Source: Tetracentron sinense
Taxonomy: Eukaryota > Streptophyta > Magnoliopsida > Trochodendrales > Trochodendraceae
Length of the DNA: 64,000 nt
Assembly: GCA_015143295.1 (NCBI GenBank)
Contig: CM026557.1
Span: forward strand, 36,093,965-36,157,964
Direction of reading: 5' to 3'
Shown here one piece after another: positions 21,655 through 32,855 of this stretch; positions within the stretch are counted from its first letter, which is position 1, and each line of letters begins with the position of its first letter. Both the position numbers and the translations under genes were made by a program. Under the pieces are notes generated by a model. It made no database searches. It worked only from the letters and a program-made list of their open reading frames with translations, and was not told where the DNA came from.

Positions 21655-22640
21655 ACTGCGTTGGGGGGATGAAATCAGAAGTGAATGTTGCTATTTAATG
21701 AAATATTCCCATTTTTCTTGATGGTAGGTAGTCGTCCATGTAGCAAATATTTTATGAATGCTTGCGTTTAGAGTATGAGCGACTTTTTGGTTTTTACATT
21801 TTTTTTAATGGAACTCTAAGACAAATTCTCTCCATTCCTTACTTTTGCTGGTTTTAGGGCATCTACTAAGTGTGATGTAGTGAGAATGGGTTAGGCCATC
21901 GCAACCTGAGGGACCCAAGGAGCTCCCTCAAGGCTCACCCATAGAAACCCGTCCCCTTGCCATGTAATTGACTAACCAGGTACAAACTACGTACGCTGGG
22001 TCCCTCTCGGTGTATGCTTTATGCATGGCTACACATGCTCATCAATAAGGTTGGAGCGAATGGGGCCAGTGGGCTAACTCGGGACCATAGTTAGTAATTC
22101 GGGGTAGGGTAAAAAATCGGTACATATAATTTTGAATAGTCATTTAATAATTCTTTTAAAAATTCGTCGAAAAAAACATAGGACGTCAAAAGAATACGGA
22201 AATTGTTCGAGTATAATTCCATCCAAGATTTAAAAATTTGTTCAAAATTTGACTAAACAAATAAAATAATGTATAAAGTTATACAACTTTGGGCTTGTAT
22301 GTAATTGTAGAACATATGTCTTCTATCTAGGCTTGTATATAATTGAATAGATAATGATAAGTGACCTACATATCATTCTACTAATAAAAGTATAAGTATG
22401 CAAAACTTTATGTTGACTAAATTATCCTTTTAACTTATTTTATTTTGTAAGTAACTTAGGGTATACCAAACTTTATGTGGGCCTACTTCCTCTAAATAAT
22501 TAAAATTACAAACTTAATTTAATAAAGAATTATAATTGGTTTTCAATTCGTGCGCTATTTAACGAATGTCACCTAAAGCACTCCCCTTTTCTCCCTATGC
22601 ACACACCTTTTGGATAACTATATAAATAGAGAGAAATAGA
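21655..22640. other. Upstream region of the NPF gene
   Basis: No gene seen. On the minus strand a weak ttaaatag box lies about 40 bp upstream of the NPF ATG, too close and too weak to call a promoter. The rest is AT-rich intergenic DNA, with a phrase ctactaataaaag near 22379 of the type seen at ends of some DNA transposons. Confidence 0.4.
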
Positions 22641-23497
22641 GAAGATCTTATGTATTAATTGTGTAGAGCATGGCTCTACACTTTCTATATTTATCACTAT
22701 CCAATGGGTGTGAGGGAAAAGACACAACCTTTCCTAAATATCCTTACGGTGTCTTGCTTGGGAACCAACACAACTCTTCCCAATAGTTACTTCATGATAA
22801 GGTACCTTTGTGGGGAGTTATGATGGTTACCAAACCATCATACCCTTTCTCTAGACCCAATCATGACCATACGATCCATTTGGATCTATATCTCCCAATT
22901 GGGCATGATTGACACGTGTTTCTTTTCCTTTCCGTTATTTTGAGTGACTAATAAGATTGGCCAAATCACTATTATCCTTCTGATAATGATTACATCAGTA
23001 TTGTTTGCTCCCTTTCAATAAACTCCTGATGTCATTGGTTACTTTAATTTAAATTAAAGTGCTCCCAATGATTTAGTATCCTTTATACTAGCATCGAACT
23101 TAGTGTATTTGGGCTTATTGTTCACCCCGTCATTCAAACTATTCGATGACTTCAACCCCAAAATAAAATTGTTGGACTTGTTCCAATAATTTAGACTGTG
23201 TACACTTTGACAGAACAATTTCTCAAATTCTGTTTGTCCAACTTCTGCTACGCATCTTGTTTGGTGACTTTTTAACACTAAATGCCTTAGTGCTACCAGT
23301 GTTCCCTGCACTTAAGTTATTCTTGACAAGTCCATGTTAACTCATTAGTGTCATATCACTTACGATCTATTAACCACTTAGATATACTTTACCAGTTTTC
23401 TCTAAGTTCTTTTATGATATTGCTAGTTGTTCTTCTCAAGCATCCCCGAGATCCTTCTAACTAGCATTTCTTAATACTTCATGTTTGCAACACCTAG
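22641..23497 (-). repeat. 3' non-coding region of the adjoining copia fragment
   Basis: Lies directly downstream, on the minus strand, of the copia RNase H end at 23498. It probably holds that element's 3' untranslated region and perhaps part of its LTR, but I could not define LTR ends or a convincing polypurine tract. A reading of about 85 codons at 23054-23311 is not recognised and is probably fortuitous. Confidence 0.35.
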
Positions 23498-24122
23498 GTG
23501 CTATTTAATCCCATTGCATCCACATGTTTTCCGAACTTTTTAAGAGTTAATCCTTTGGTCATAGGATCAGCCATCATCTCTTCGGAGGGAATGTAGTTGA
23601 CTTTGATTTCTCCTCATTCCACCATATCTTGTATGTAGTGATTGTTCACATCAATGTGTTTTCCTTTTGAACTGTTTGTTGCAGTTTTTATTAAAGAGAT
23701 AGCTGACTTGTTATCACAAAACACTTTGATTGGTTTGCTTGGTATATCTAGTTGTAGTTCTCCAATGAAACGACCTATCCATACAACATAAGTCGTTGCC
23801 ATGCTACAAGCCACATATTCGGCTTCCATAGTATACCTTGCAACACATGTTTGTTTTTTGCTTGACCAAGAAACTACTACACCACCAAACAAAAAAACAT
23901 GACCACTACTAGATTTTCGATCATCTAGGTCTCCTACAAAATATGAATTAGAAAATCCTTGTACAACAAGGTTACCAATTCCAAAACACAATTTCGTTGT
24001 TTTGGTTCCTTGTAATATCTAAATATTCTTCTGACCGCTTGCCAGTGTTCTTTTCCTGGATTGGCTTGAAAGCGGCTTACCAACCCAACTACATAACATA
24101 TATTAGGCCTTGCTGACGTCAT
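23498..24122 (-). pseudogene. Copia RT end and RNase H fragment
   Basis: Minus-strand reading gives the end of copia reverse transcriptase (RPNICYVVGLVSRFQANPG), a frame change near 23990, then RNase [53 protein letters not shown]. An in-frame TGA at about 23613 follows IQDMVE, and the typical end MMADPMTKGL can be read after it. The fragment stops abruptly at 24122 against an LTR-like sequence in the other orientation. It is a non-functional part of a longer pol gene. Confidence 0.8.
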
Positions 24123-24796
24123 TGTTAGACATGATGCCCAGAAAAGTCATTTAGATTGTAAGCTTCTTATTAATTTGATTAATAAAGACTTCTTCTTTAT
24201 TTATTGTGTATTCATTATGGGTAATTGACCATGATCATGAGATGATCTATACGATATGAGATATCGACAAAGGTCCATAGGATATATTGTAGGAAAGCTA
24301 TGTGATGGGACTATCGCAGGCAGATATAGGTTTCCAGTTCCTTATACCTCATATAATCACAACTATGGGAGAAGCTGGGCACTTCACTTTTATGGCTGCC
24401 ACAATGCTAAGATGTTCTCAATAGTTGAGATGTAGTTTTATTTCAAACTATTGTAGTGGAGACTACACATCAACATATAGGTGCTTAAATGTACACTGAC
24501 TGATTGCATGCAATGAGAGACCTCTTGCATAAACATACTATCAGATAGTTGGTCTCTCATTCACATTGAACAGTTTCAATGATCCTCAGATCTAATGAGT
24601 TCATTTATAACTGAGCAGTAATCTGACTGTTTTGATTTTACTAAAGTACTATCTACCTTAGGGACAACGATACAGTGACTGTTGAATAGTCAGAAAGCTA
24701 TTTGAGTCATGATGAATTTTAAACAAGAAATTCATGCTCATTAAATTGAGAAATTATCCAAGTTTCGAGTAAGACAGTCGATTAAGCTTAAATCCT
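24123..24796 (+). repeat. Probable copia LTR fragment
   Basis: Starts TGTTAGACATGATGCCCAG, a wording typical of the 5' end of copia LTRs, exactly where the minus-strand copia pol is interrupted. It has no coding content. It is cut at about 24796 by the partial LTR of the next element, so its own end is missing. Assignment is by resemblance of the start only. Confidence 0.45.
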
Positions 24797-25095
24797 GTCC
24801 GAAGTAGTCAAGTTCAAGTCTTGTAAGTTTTTGCTTACTTTGTCTTAGTAGATTCTCATGGCTGGACTAGGTCCCATGGTTTTTCCCAGAAGGGTTTCTA
24901 CGAAAAAATCTTTGTGTTGTGGTTTGCTTGGCTTTCTATTTTTTGCACTTAAAGTACTTCATTACTTAATTTATAACTTAATTGTTAAAACATCAAAAAG
25001 GGTGGACAGACTTATAAGGAGCCTTTACTATCCCCTTAACTTTGTGAGTTCTCAACTCAAACATCGGATTTGAGATTCACCAAATTAATTTTTCA
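24797..25095 (+). repeat. Truncated 5' LTR of the Sirevirus-like element
   Basis: Matches the last part of the 3' LTR (30056-30354): shared blocks include agttcaagtcttgtaag, tttactttgtcttagtag and tcaactcaaacatcgga. About 1.2 kb of the LTR is missing at the 24796/24797 junction. Confidence 0.8.
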
Positions 25096-25097
25096 AT

Positions 25098-25109
25098 TGG
25101 TATCAAAGC
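25098..25109 (+). other. Primer-binding site (iMet type, one mismatch)
   Basis: tggtatcaaagc follows the LTR end by two bases. Compared with the standard TGGTATCAGAGC it has one change. Confidence 0.75.
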
Positions 25110-25158
25110 GGGTTCACTAACTTGTTAGTGTGATCTTGTCTCATACTTTTCGGTGAAT

Positions 25159-26866
25159 ATGAATCTCCAAAGAGAGGGAGGATCCATCTCTTGCCCCCCA
25201 TTATTTGATGAGAATAATTATGCTTATTGGAAAGCTCGAATGAGAGTATTTCTAAAATCATTAGATAAGAGAGTATGGTTCTCCATTGAACAAGGTTGGA
25301 CACATCCAACAAATACCATAGATAATCAGACCATCCATAAACCTTCTTCTGAATGGACCAATGTAGAGCTTGAGAGTTGTAGATAGAACAGTAAGGGTCT
25401 AAATGCAATCTTCGCTGCTGTCACACTCGAAGAATTTTGATGTATTTCTAAATGTGACACTTCGAATGAGGTATGGGACATTCTTCAAATCACCCATGAA
25501 AGGGCTACAACTGTCAAGATCTCAAAACTTCAAATGCTTACCTCTAAGTTTGAAAAATTGATGATAGATGATAATGAAATTTTTGACCCTTTTTATGCTA
25601 ATCTAAGTGACATTGTCAATTCTAGTTTCAATCTAGAGGAAAGAATTCCTGAGTCCAAAATTATGAGAAAAATTTTGAAATCTCTACCTGAGAGATTTCG
25701 ATCGAACGTTATCGCCATCGAGGAGAGCAAAAATGTTGATGCTCTCAAACTTGAAGAGTTGGTTGGTTCTCTCCAAACCTATGAGATCTGAACCCATCTA
25801 AGAAACCAAAATTCATTGCCTTGAAGTCGGTCAAGGAATCCATAGATGGTTCAGATAGTGTCTCTAAGGATGAAGAAGAAGAGTTGGCTTTATTTGCTAA
25901 GAAATTTAGAAAATTTTTGAAACTTAATAAAAGATTTAATGCAAAAAGACAAAAATCTCTTGAAAAGCCCAAGTCCAAGCACTTTGAAATCAAGAAACAT
26001 TTTAAAAGTGCGGACAAGAAATCCCAAGGTATTCAATGCTATGAATGCCAAGGCTACGACCATATTGCCGCAGAATACTCTAAAAAGAAAAGATTTAAGG
26101 GCAAGACAAGGAATGATAGTGAATCTGAATCTAAGGAATCAGATAGTTGTTCTTGTGAGGAAACTAGGGGTTATATGGCCTTCACTGCATCCTTATCTGG
26201 GATTGAAGAATCTTCTTCAAAAGTTGTGAGTAACCAACACTGTAGTGATGGTGAGGAGGATGATGAGAGTCAAAATGACTCTGATACTGAGGGGAGACCT
26301 TGAGGCAGCCTATGATGAACTATTTCAAGAGTGCCTTAAGCTGAAAAAGGTTCAGTTTTCTATGTCTAGAAAAGATCAAAACTGTTGAAATGGAAAAAAA
26401 TGCCTTAGACCAAGTGACTTTGGGGTTAAGAGCTCTTGTTTCACAGCTTGAGGAAGAGAAGGCTTCCCTCCTTGCCAAGACTCAGCTTCTTGAATCTGAT
26501 TTATATGTTTGTATTGCTAAAAAGATAAGTCTTGAAATCAAGTTGGCTGATCTTGAGCAAAATCAGAGGTATAGAGAAGTGAAGAGAACTCCATCCACCT
26601 CGAACACTGAGCTTTGTGCTAAATGGCGCCCTCCTGCTAAAGGGAAAGACCCTTCTACTCAGAAATTCATTCCTACATGTCATAAATGTGGAATGAATGG
26701 TCATATTAAGCTTCGATGTCCTAAACTTCGAAGAATGCCCAATCATGGTTCAAGGAACCAACATAATTTTAATAGGAATCTTCAAAGGAGAGTTGAGGAC
26801 CTAATGGAGAAGTTTAGGAGTTTGTGTGAAAATGTGATGAAAATTACTCACAACTCTAGACAGTAG
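25159..26866 (+). pseudogene. Sirevirus-like gag with two zinc knuckles, broken
   Basis: Begins at ATG 25159 (MNLQREGG), with the copia-type start PPLFDENNYAYWKARM. Stops at 25384 and near 25438 and later frame changes break it. A KLEELVGSLQTYEI segment (about 25750-25788) and a basic, Lys-rich stretch follow. Knuckle 1 (26038-26079) reads CYECQGYDHIAAEY, with the final cysteine replaced by tyrosine. Knuckle 2 (about 26679-26720), CHKCGMNGHIKLRC, is intact and is preceded by a coiled-coil-like LEEEKASLLAK region. It would have been the capsid/nucleocapsid protein; several breaks make it non-functional. Confidence 0.75.
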
Positions 26867-28861
26867 CATGGTTATGACACTCCTCATGCTAGATATAGAG
26901 GAGGTAACAGGGAGAACCATAATGTCTGCCATAATTCTAGGTCTCAATCCTAGAAAATGAGGAACAGGAGGAAGAGGCAAAAGGTCATACCTACCTCAAC
27001 TGAAACGGTTAGAGACCAAAGGGTCAATCAAACTGTTAAAACGATTTAGGTGAGAAAGGAAGACCTGAAGGGCTTCACTTAGCCCAAGCTTATCATAGCC
27101 TAAGGTGTGCTGTTAGTGTTCTATCTTGTCCTAGTGCTATGATGTCTGTGTATACTAGTATGTTTTTTCTTTTTACTAGTTTTTATTTGCTTTGGTATGT
27201 TTTTCTGTTTTCTTTATTTTGAAAAATCCAAAAACATTGAAAAACAATAAAATCCAAAAAAAAAAAAAAAAATGTTGCCCTTGTTTGACTTGCATGATCT
27301 GCATTTCTGGTGTGATCTTTATTTCTATACTTGTCTAGGGTTGAACATGAGTTTGTTGCTGATTGAGGATATATCACTTTCATAGTCCCTTGGTAGGCTG
27401 AAAATTAGACTGGTTTTATCTTGAACAGTTAGAAACTTATTCATGTGTGTATGCTTTACAAATTTCACATGCACTCTGGCTGATTCTGTTGAGAGGTCTA
27501 TTTTCTAATCTGTAGGTGTTTGACTTATCTCAATAATGTGACCTTGGATGATCAATCTAGAATGACTATTTTGTTAGTCATCCCCATTTTGTGTATCCTC
27601 TATGAGGAAAAATTGTTGCAATGAAAAGGGCTACCTACTGGGCTAGTGTGAATGCCACTATTGGATGCAAACAGTATGAAATGGCTACCTAGGCGGACAG
27701 TAGGTAACTATCTGGGTCACTACCTGCTGCTAATAGCCAGGACTACCTACCTAGATAGTGTGAAAGTCATCATTGCATGAAAAAGATATGTTCAGATAAA
27801 GAACATCAAAATAAATCTTACAATGTTTGGAGGTATTTAACCAAAAATAAAAGAAGAATATTGGGTCAGATAAAATGGAACAAGGAGCACCAAAATGTAA
27901 AAAATCAGCATATCTGGATCTAACTAGGTTTGACTTCTATGATATATATCTCCGGGAGTCCCCTTAGTGGTTAATGTCATATCCTTGGAAAGGGAAAGAA
28001 ACCTTGATCTAGTATCTTGTTAGACCACCACTACACACATATTGCTTCACTTTTGAACTGTTCACTAAATGAGTCTAAGTGAATTGGCTATACTTTAGAA
28101 TTCCGTGAGATTTAGTTAGATGTGTATCCTCAGTCGGACTAACTAATCATGTTCTTCATTGGATTTGTAATTTTAAATTACTACTGCTTGAAATATTTGT
28201 GATGCATGTTTGTGTGGCACATGATATTTTTTTTGTGTTTCCTTTTTGTTTGGCATGGGCCTTTCTAGCATAGGTGCCCTGTTTTTGGTGATCTCCTTGA
28301 TCTTAGGGAAAGAAGATGAAGTTGAGTTGTTGAGGGGAGTTCTGTGCTTGAGTTGTTGAGGGGGGGGGGGGGGGTTTGTACTTTATATTTCTAGCTTGTT
28401 CCCCACTCTTTAGTCCTCGTATTGTCTACATTTTCTTGGGTATATTGTGGTTGCCTTGATATTATACATGTGCTAAATTTGTATATTTTTTGGGATATCG
28501 GCTTCCTGCCTACCTTTGGCAATTGTGCCAAAAAGGGGGAGAATGATAGGGTAGTATTTCCCTAGTTCAGTACATTCCTTGCTTATTCCTTGCAATACCT
28601 ATGATTACTTATTTTCATATTCCACACATGCTTCACTAAGTGTTTTGTTTATGAGCATGTGTAGGTGAAGGGTTTCAGCTTACAAATTTTACTTGACAAG
28701 AGATTCAGTGTTTTAATTTAACATGATTTGTCAATTTATGTCATGTAAGAGTGTTGGAGTCATGTAATGTCCTAATTCACCGTTTTGATGTGTTTGGGTG
28801 AGTTTGTGTCAAGTCATGTACTTTAGTTTGGTTTTACCACGGAATTGCCAAAGGGAGAGAT
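26867..28861 (+). other. 3' non-coding region of the Sirevirus-like element
   Basis: About 2 kb without a supported gene, where pol would be expected. Visible features are an A-run (27259-27271), a 15-base G-run (28360-28374), self-complementary ctacctag/ctaggtag wording at 27640-27770, an internal purine tract at 28530-28542 (aaaaagggggaga) and the terminal purine tract ending at 28861 (aaagggagaga). Confidence 0.6.
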
Positions 28862-30354
28862 TGTAAAGTCCATTTTTTTTGTGTTGGCATATTCCGGTGT
28901 CAAAACAAGTGAGTCTAGGTGTCTAGGTGTGTATCTTGTGTCATTGCCGTCAAGCATCCACGACAAGTGAAGTTGAAGCGTGTTGAAGAATCGATTAATC
29001 CACTCAGTTGATCATTTCCTTCATAGGATGGTAAGTGACCTAGATACCATGTGACCATAGGTGGGAATTAACTTAGAATAATCATAATATGTTGCCTTAG
29101 GTGGTAAGTGTCCTAAACTAATCATATGGACCCTAGGTGATGAAATAAGTAGTGCAAAACATGTTTAAAATTCTGAAATTTTTCAAAAAACCAAGGTTAC
29201 TTGAAAGTAGCATATCTCTCAAACCATGCTCAAATTTTGCTCTATAATATATCAAATCGATCACGTCAAAAAGAGCTACAACTTTTGTGAAGGAACTGAG
29301 AGCTAAAAATGAAGTTTTAACCTCAGGGTTGACCCTGGGCATTGAGGGTCGATCTTAAAGAGGCAAAATTATGTATGGTGCAAATGGACAGCAAGTGCAA
29401 ATATTGAGGGTCGACCCTGGAGGATACTTGGGTTGACCCAAGTGCACATTTGGGTCGACCCAAGTATCCCCCAGGGTCGACCCTGATATGGGAATTTATT
29501 CCTATACGGTTTTTTCCTTGCCTCTTTGGTTTTTAACTATTTTAGCAACTTCCATACATTGGTTTTGTGTTCCCTATATATGGTGAACCCTTCTACTTCA
29601 TGGAGTACAAATGAGGGAAAGTATAGAGAGGGTTTTTAACTCATTCTAGAGTTCATAAAAACTCTGAAAAACTTAGTGTTCTCCTCCCCTTTGTTAGTGT
29701 ATTCAACCTAGAGTTTGCAAGCCCAAAGTTCTAATTTTGCTTGTTTGGACTTGTCCTTTAAAGGAGTCCATCTAGGTGTTGATTTTTATAAAATCATCAA
29801 CCCATTCTGGATAGAACACCTTGGCAGGAGTGTTCCGGAGCCTTTGTGAAGGAGATCAATCCGAGACGGATCATAGATGTATGATTTGGTTGGTGGAATC
29901 CGAAGCCGTCATTGACTGAGATCGATCTGAAGGTCGTGGATTGTTTTCGAGACACAAAGACAAGTACGAGCGGCTGCGGTTGATCATGGGACTTGTGAGT
30001 ACGTGATGAATTTTCGAGGCGTGGAGGACTAAGAACTGAAGGATCGAAGTGTCGAGTCCGAATGAGTTAAGTTCAAGTCTTGTAAGTTTTTGTTTACTTT
30101 GTCTTAGTAGATTCTTATGGCTGGACTAGGCCCCGTGGTTTTTCTCGGAAGGGTTTTCACGTAAAAATCCTTGTGTTGTGGTTTGTTTGGCTTTCTATTT
30201 TTCACACTTAAAGTACATCATCCCTTAATTTATAACTTAATTGTTAAAACATCAAAAATTGTAGATAGACTTATAGGAAGCCCTAATTATCCCCTTGACT
30301 TTGTGAGTTCTCAACTCAAACATCGGATTTAAGGTTCACCGAATTGATTTTTCA
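28862..30354 (+). repeat. 3' LTR of the Sirevirus-like element (1493 bp)
   Basis: Starts TGTAAAGTCC directly after a purine tract and ends tttttCA, the same end as the partial 5' LTR. It carries a palindrome cluster and TATA box at 29326-29582. Confidence 0.8.
29326..29582 (+). promoter_or_regulatory. LTR palindromes plus TATA box
   Basis: About six variants of the palindrome gggtcgaccc (near 29327, 29345, 29409, 29430, 29451, 29473) precede ccctatatatgg (29573-29584) by about 90 bp. Same layout as 701-904 and 1974-2221 but with a different core. Confidence 0.5.
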
Positions 30355-32842
30355 ACCCTCCCTCTCCATCCATGGCATTTACCTGAACTACGTCATTACC
30401 TGATCCTGTAAAGGGTACGTAGGCAACCTAACAGATCAGGTGCGATCACCAGAAAGGGGTAATCATTCCCCAACTCTCCCCAAGCAGAGTCCTTCTTTCC
30501 CCAAAAATGAGTCATCAACTCTCCCTCACAGAGTCACTCCCCAAGCAAAGACAAACTCTCCTAACTTCCCCGGCGGAGTCGACACCAAGTTTACAAAATA
30601 TTCCATCAAAGGAAGACCCAAAATAGAAGTCGAAACATTCTCCAAGTCAGGGACTCCCCCCCGAGCGAAAACAATCTCTCCGGACTTTATCTCCAACAGA
30701 ATCAACTTCTCCAAAATCAATCTCCCTAGTGGAACTAAACTCTCGCCATGTGGAGAAAAAAAAAAGTCGACCTCTACCAAAGAGGACAATCCCCAGTGGA
30801 GCCTAAAAAATAAAAAAAAAATCTCTATCTACTGGAAGCATCAAAAGTGCAAATCTCTAGTAGCAAGCTAGTTGCAGCAAAGGAAACAATTCCAGCGTGT
30901 CCTAAACTTCGGTCCCCCAGCCTACATTTTGTCCCACTCTAAGTCCTCCTAGATCCCTTAGAAACTACGAGTGCAAAGTGCAGTATCATATATACATCCT
31001 CAGTGGAGTACAATCCCCACGGGAGCACAGTCCAGGGCAATGAATGGAGCATACTTGTTTCCCCAACAAGTCGCGGGTATGAGTGAAAACCGGCAACGAC
31101 CTCATTGCGTGAAAATTAAGTGACACCCAAACCTAGTCTTGCAGCTAAGGGTAAAAAATAGATAAAAATCAATCAGCTTCGTAGGCATGAGAAAAACTGG
31201 CAACGGCCTCATCGCGTAAAATTATGCGAACCCCATGACCTGGTCATTACAAAGGTAAAAAATGGAGAAAAAGCTGAAAACCCGTTTAGCAATACAATTC
31301 GGTAGCAATCAGGTTCATCGGACTCCCCAATCACCCTCAGCAGTCAGCATCTTTCATACGGACCAGCATCCTCAGCAGAGATTCTAAATAAGAAATATCC
31401 CCCAGCAAGCGGGTCACTCCAGGATATATCCCCAGCAGAGATCCCAACAAGGGATACCCTCAGCAGATGTGTTACTCCAGGACATATCTCCAGCATAGAG
31501 GCAAACATCGGGAAATCCCCAACAGATTGGAAATCCCAAGTTCCTCAACCAGTAGTCCACAACAGATACCTACTCCCCAGTAGGCCCTCAGCAACAGGCC
31601 ATAACAATCCTCAATCCCCAGCGGATCCCTCAGTAGAAGCCTCCGGTAGCTCGCAACTTTACTCTGCCCCAGCAAGAGTTTAGCCAGCTCCATAAGACTA
31701 GCAGAAAGATTTTCCCCGACATGAGTCTAGAAGCTTGCAACAACACTTAGACAAACTCTTCTATCCCCAGCATCATTCTGCTCTGGGTCATACTCTACTC
31801 TCCGAGAGTAAAAGGGAACCTGCAACCCCCTTAAGCCCTAAACTAAGGCAATTTACTAGCAAATCTGAAAGCTAACAAAGCATACTTTTGTCAAAATCAA
31901 AAAATCTTTTACAAAAGTCTTCTACCCTTTTTCTAAAAAAGGTTTTCAAAAACAAACTTTTGCTTTCAAAATCTATTTGAACTAACCTACACCAAGCAAT
32001 CCCGGCAAGACAAACAGAAGAAGCAGCTTCCGCGTCTCCCCAGCAAGCAGCAATCAGCAGATTCATGGAAAAGCGTCCTCGCCTCTATCCCTTGCATGGC
32101 ATCCATCTACACAGCGTACACCCCTCGACACCCTCGTGTGTCTTTGACATCATAGTCTCCATTGATGCTGAGTCAACCTGTCGACACTCACCATATGTCC
32201 CCTTAGAGATGTCCTCGTACGTTCTCGACATCCCAGGTCTCCATTGACGCCGAGTCAATATGTCGACACCTTACATGTCTACTAACATCCGAGTCTCCAT
32301 CGGTAAAAACACACCTTGTCGACACACCGACACTCACTATACGAGCACCCCCGTGTGATCTCGACATCCGAGTCTCATTTGACAAAACACATCTTGTCGA
32401 CCCGCCGACACTCACTGCATATCCTCTTCTTCGACATCCCATGTGTCCTTGACATCCCAGGTCTCCATTGATGCTGAGTCAATATGCCGACACCTCACCT
32501 GTCCAACACCGTGTGTGTTCCCAACATTCCGTGTGTTTCTGACACCCTGCGTGTCCTCTGACCGACTCGGTTAATATCCTCTGGGAAATACCATTTCGAT
32601 CAATCCCCTCGCCACTTCCGAGCGACACCATGTGTCCGGCCAGCACCTTTAGGCCACGCCATACCTGCATCTACCTCTCATCCCCAGCTACTCGCTATCT
32701 CCTAGCAGTAGTCTTCATTACTTCACCGCACTCACCATATGCACAACATGCATACATCTCATCATCCATATCTTCCTTCTCGGTGTAAAATTAGGATGAT
32801 TCCAGTCTTTGCCGTTCAATTGTCATTCTGGCATTCTCCGAT
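30355..32842 (+). other. Internal 3' non-coding region of the Tat-like relic
   Basis: No supported gene. Holds a conserved block near 30388-30436 (gaactacgtc ... gtacgtaggcaacc), a stretch rich in ccccagcagag-type phrases (about 30900-31700) and repeats of gtcgacac and gtctccattgatgctgagtc (32100-32500). A proline- and serine-rich reading of 143 codons at 30440-30871 follows the repeats and is not regarded as a gene. Confidence 0.6.
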
Positions 32843-32855
32843 AAAAAGGGGCAGC
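32843..32855 (+). other. Polypurine tract of the Tat-like relic
   Basis: aaaaaggggcagc precedes the LTR start TGTAAGCACCC. The related element uses almost the same tract at 51945-51957. Confidence 0.75.

Larger units (their letters stand above)
24797..30354 (+). mobile_element. Sirevirus-like gag-only copia element
   Basis: Order: last 299 bp of the 5' LTR (24797-25095), primer site, broken gag with two zinc knuckles (25159-26866), about 2 kb of 3' non-coding DNA, polypurine tract and a full 3' LTR (28862-30354). No protease, integrase or RT is present, so it is a non-autonomous or deleted derivative. The purine tract after attgcca and a second aaaaagggggaga at 28530-28542 resemble Sirevirus 3' regions. 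The two LTR copies differ at roughly one in ten positions, so the element is old. Confidence 0.75.

Noticed and set aside
30440-30871. 143-codon Pro/Ser/Lys-rich frame
   Set aside because: It follows short ccccagcggagtc-type repeats in a Tat-like 3' region; composition bias explains the open frame.
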